From Gammaproteobacteria bacterium (GTDB taxonomy: Bacteria; Pseudomonadota; Gammaproteobacteria; Pseudomonadales; Pseudohongiellaceae): 64,000 nucleotides of DNA. Under the pieces are notes generated by a model. That model was not told where the DNA came from. It was given only the letters and a program-made list of their open reading frames with translations, and searched no databases. Both the position numbers and the translations under genes were made by a program. Of this stretch, positions 64,000 to 64,000 are shown in pieces (position 1 is the stretch's first letter; each line of letters starts with the position of its first letter). The stretch is taken from assembly GCA_030831165.1 (NCBI GenBank), contig JAURLP010000007.1, positions 27,696-91,695 on the forward strand, in the 5' to 3' direction.

Positions 64000-64000
64000 A

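Overview
The window reads as a chromosomal segment of a gammaproteobacterium with moderate to low GC. This is inferred from gene content and order: ffh next to rpsP-rimM-trmD-rplS followed by dsbC-hom-thrC, tgt-yajC-secD-secF, a complete ccmABCDEFGHI system, scpA-scpB-rluB, and a Fur-type site in front of a TonB receptor. I cannot place it to genus. No transposase, integrase, phage gene or CRISPR array is visible; most of the window is core chromosome with short accessory stretches.

Layout. 1-6.4 kb: partial rluB, scpB, scpA and trpS (one leftward operon; TrpRS carries an iron-sulfur type Cys set), yciO, yciB, a periplasmic cyclophilin and a lone HemD-like gene. 6.4-7.0 kb: a long regulatory stretch with three palindromes, a 43-residue membrane protein and a strong terminator. 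7.0-11.2 kb: moaB, moaA, modB, modC (no modA) and fpr. 11.2-14.3 kb: a CotH-like kinase, a DUF4956 membrane protein and a VTC-type polyphosphate-polymerase-like protein, a poorly described envelope module. 14.5-16.5 kb: a DUF4159 protein and an MFS exporter. 16.6-23.6 kb: the ccm operon for cytochrome c maturation. 23.9-28.5 kb: dcd, a small cytochrome c, recJ and an acyl-CoA ligase.

28.7-32.7 kb is accessory: a DegQ-like protease, then a three-gene operon of two related secreted proteins flanking a metallo-beta-lactamase-fold protein with a degenerate metal motif. 32.8-40.1 kb: thrC, hom, dsbC, rplS, trmD, rimM, rpsP, ffh. 40.2-43.7 kb: ypjD-like, corB-like, a Nudix hydrolase and fdhD. 44.4-49.3 kb: an NAD-dependent molybdenum formate dehydrogenase, fdsG-fdsB-fdsA, whose alpha subunit is split by an in-frame TAA. 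49.4-52.9 kb is gene-poor: a DUF6152-type secreted protein related to the 30-32 kb pair, two unknown small proteins, a cold-shock protein with a structured leader, and a lipoprotein. 53.0-57.4 kb: secF, secD, yajC, tgt. 57.6-64.0 kb: mdh, a Fur-controlled siderophore receptor, pyruvate kinase, queA and tRNA-Leu(CAA).

How it fits together. moaA/moaB (cofactor), modBC (molybdate uptake), fdhD (sulfur transfer to the cofactor) and fdsGBA (the enzyme) form a dispersed molybdenum/formate theme; the broken fdsA makes its present state uncertain. The ccm operon, the small cytochrome c and dsbC describe an active periplasmic redox and cytochrome programme. The features I consider least explained are the CotH/DUF4956/VTC module, the secreted paralogue family with its degenerate MBL partner, and the 43-residue membrane protein.
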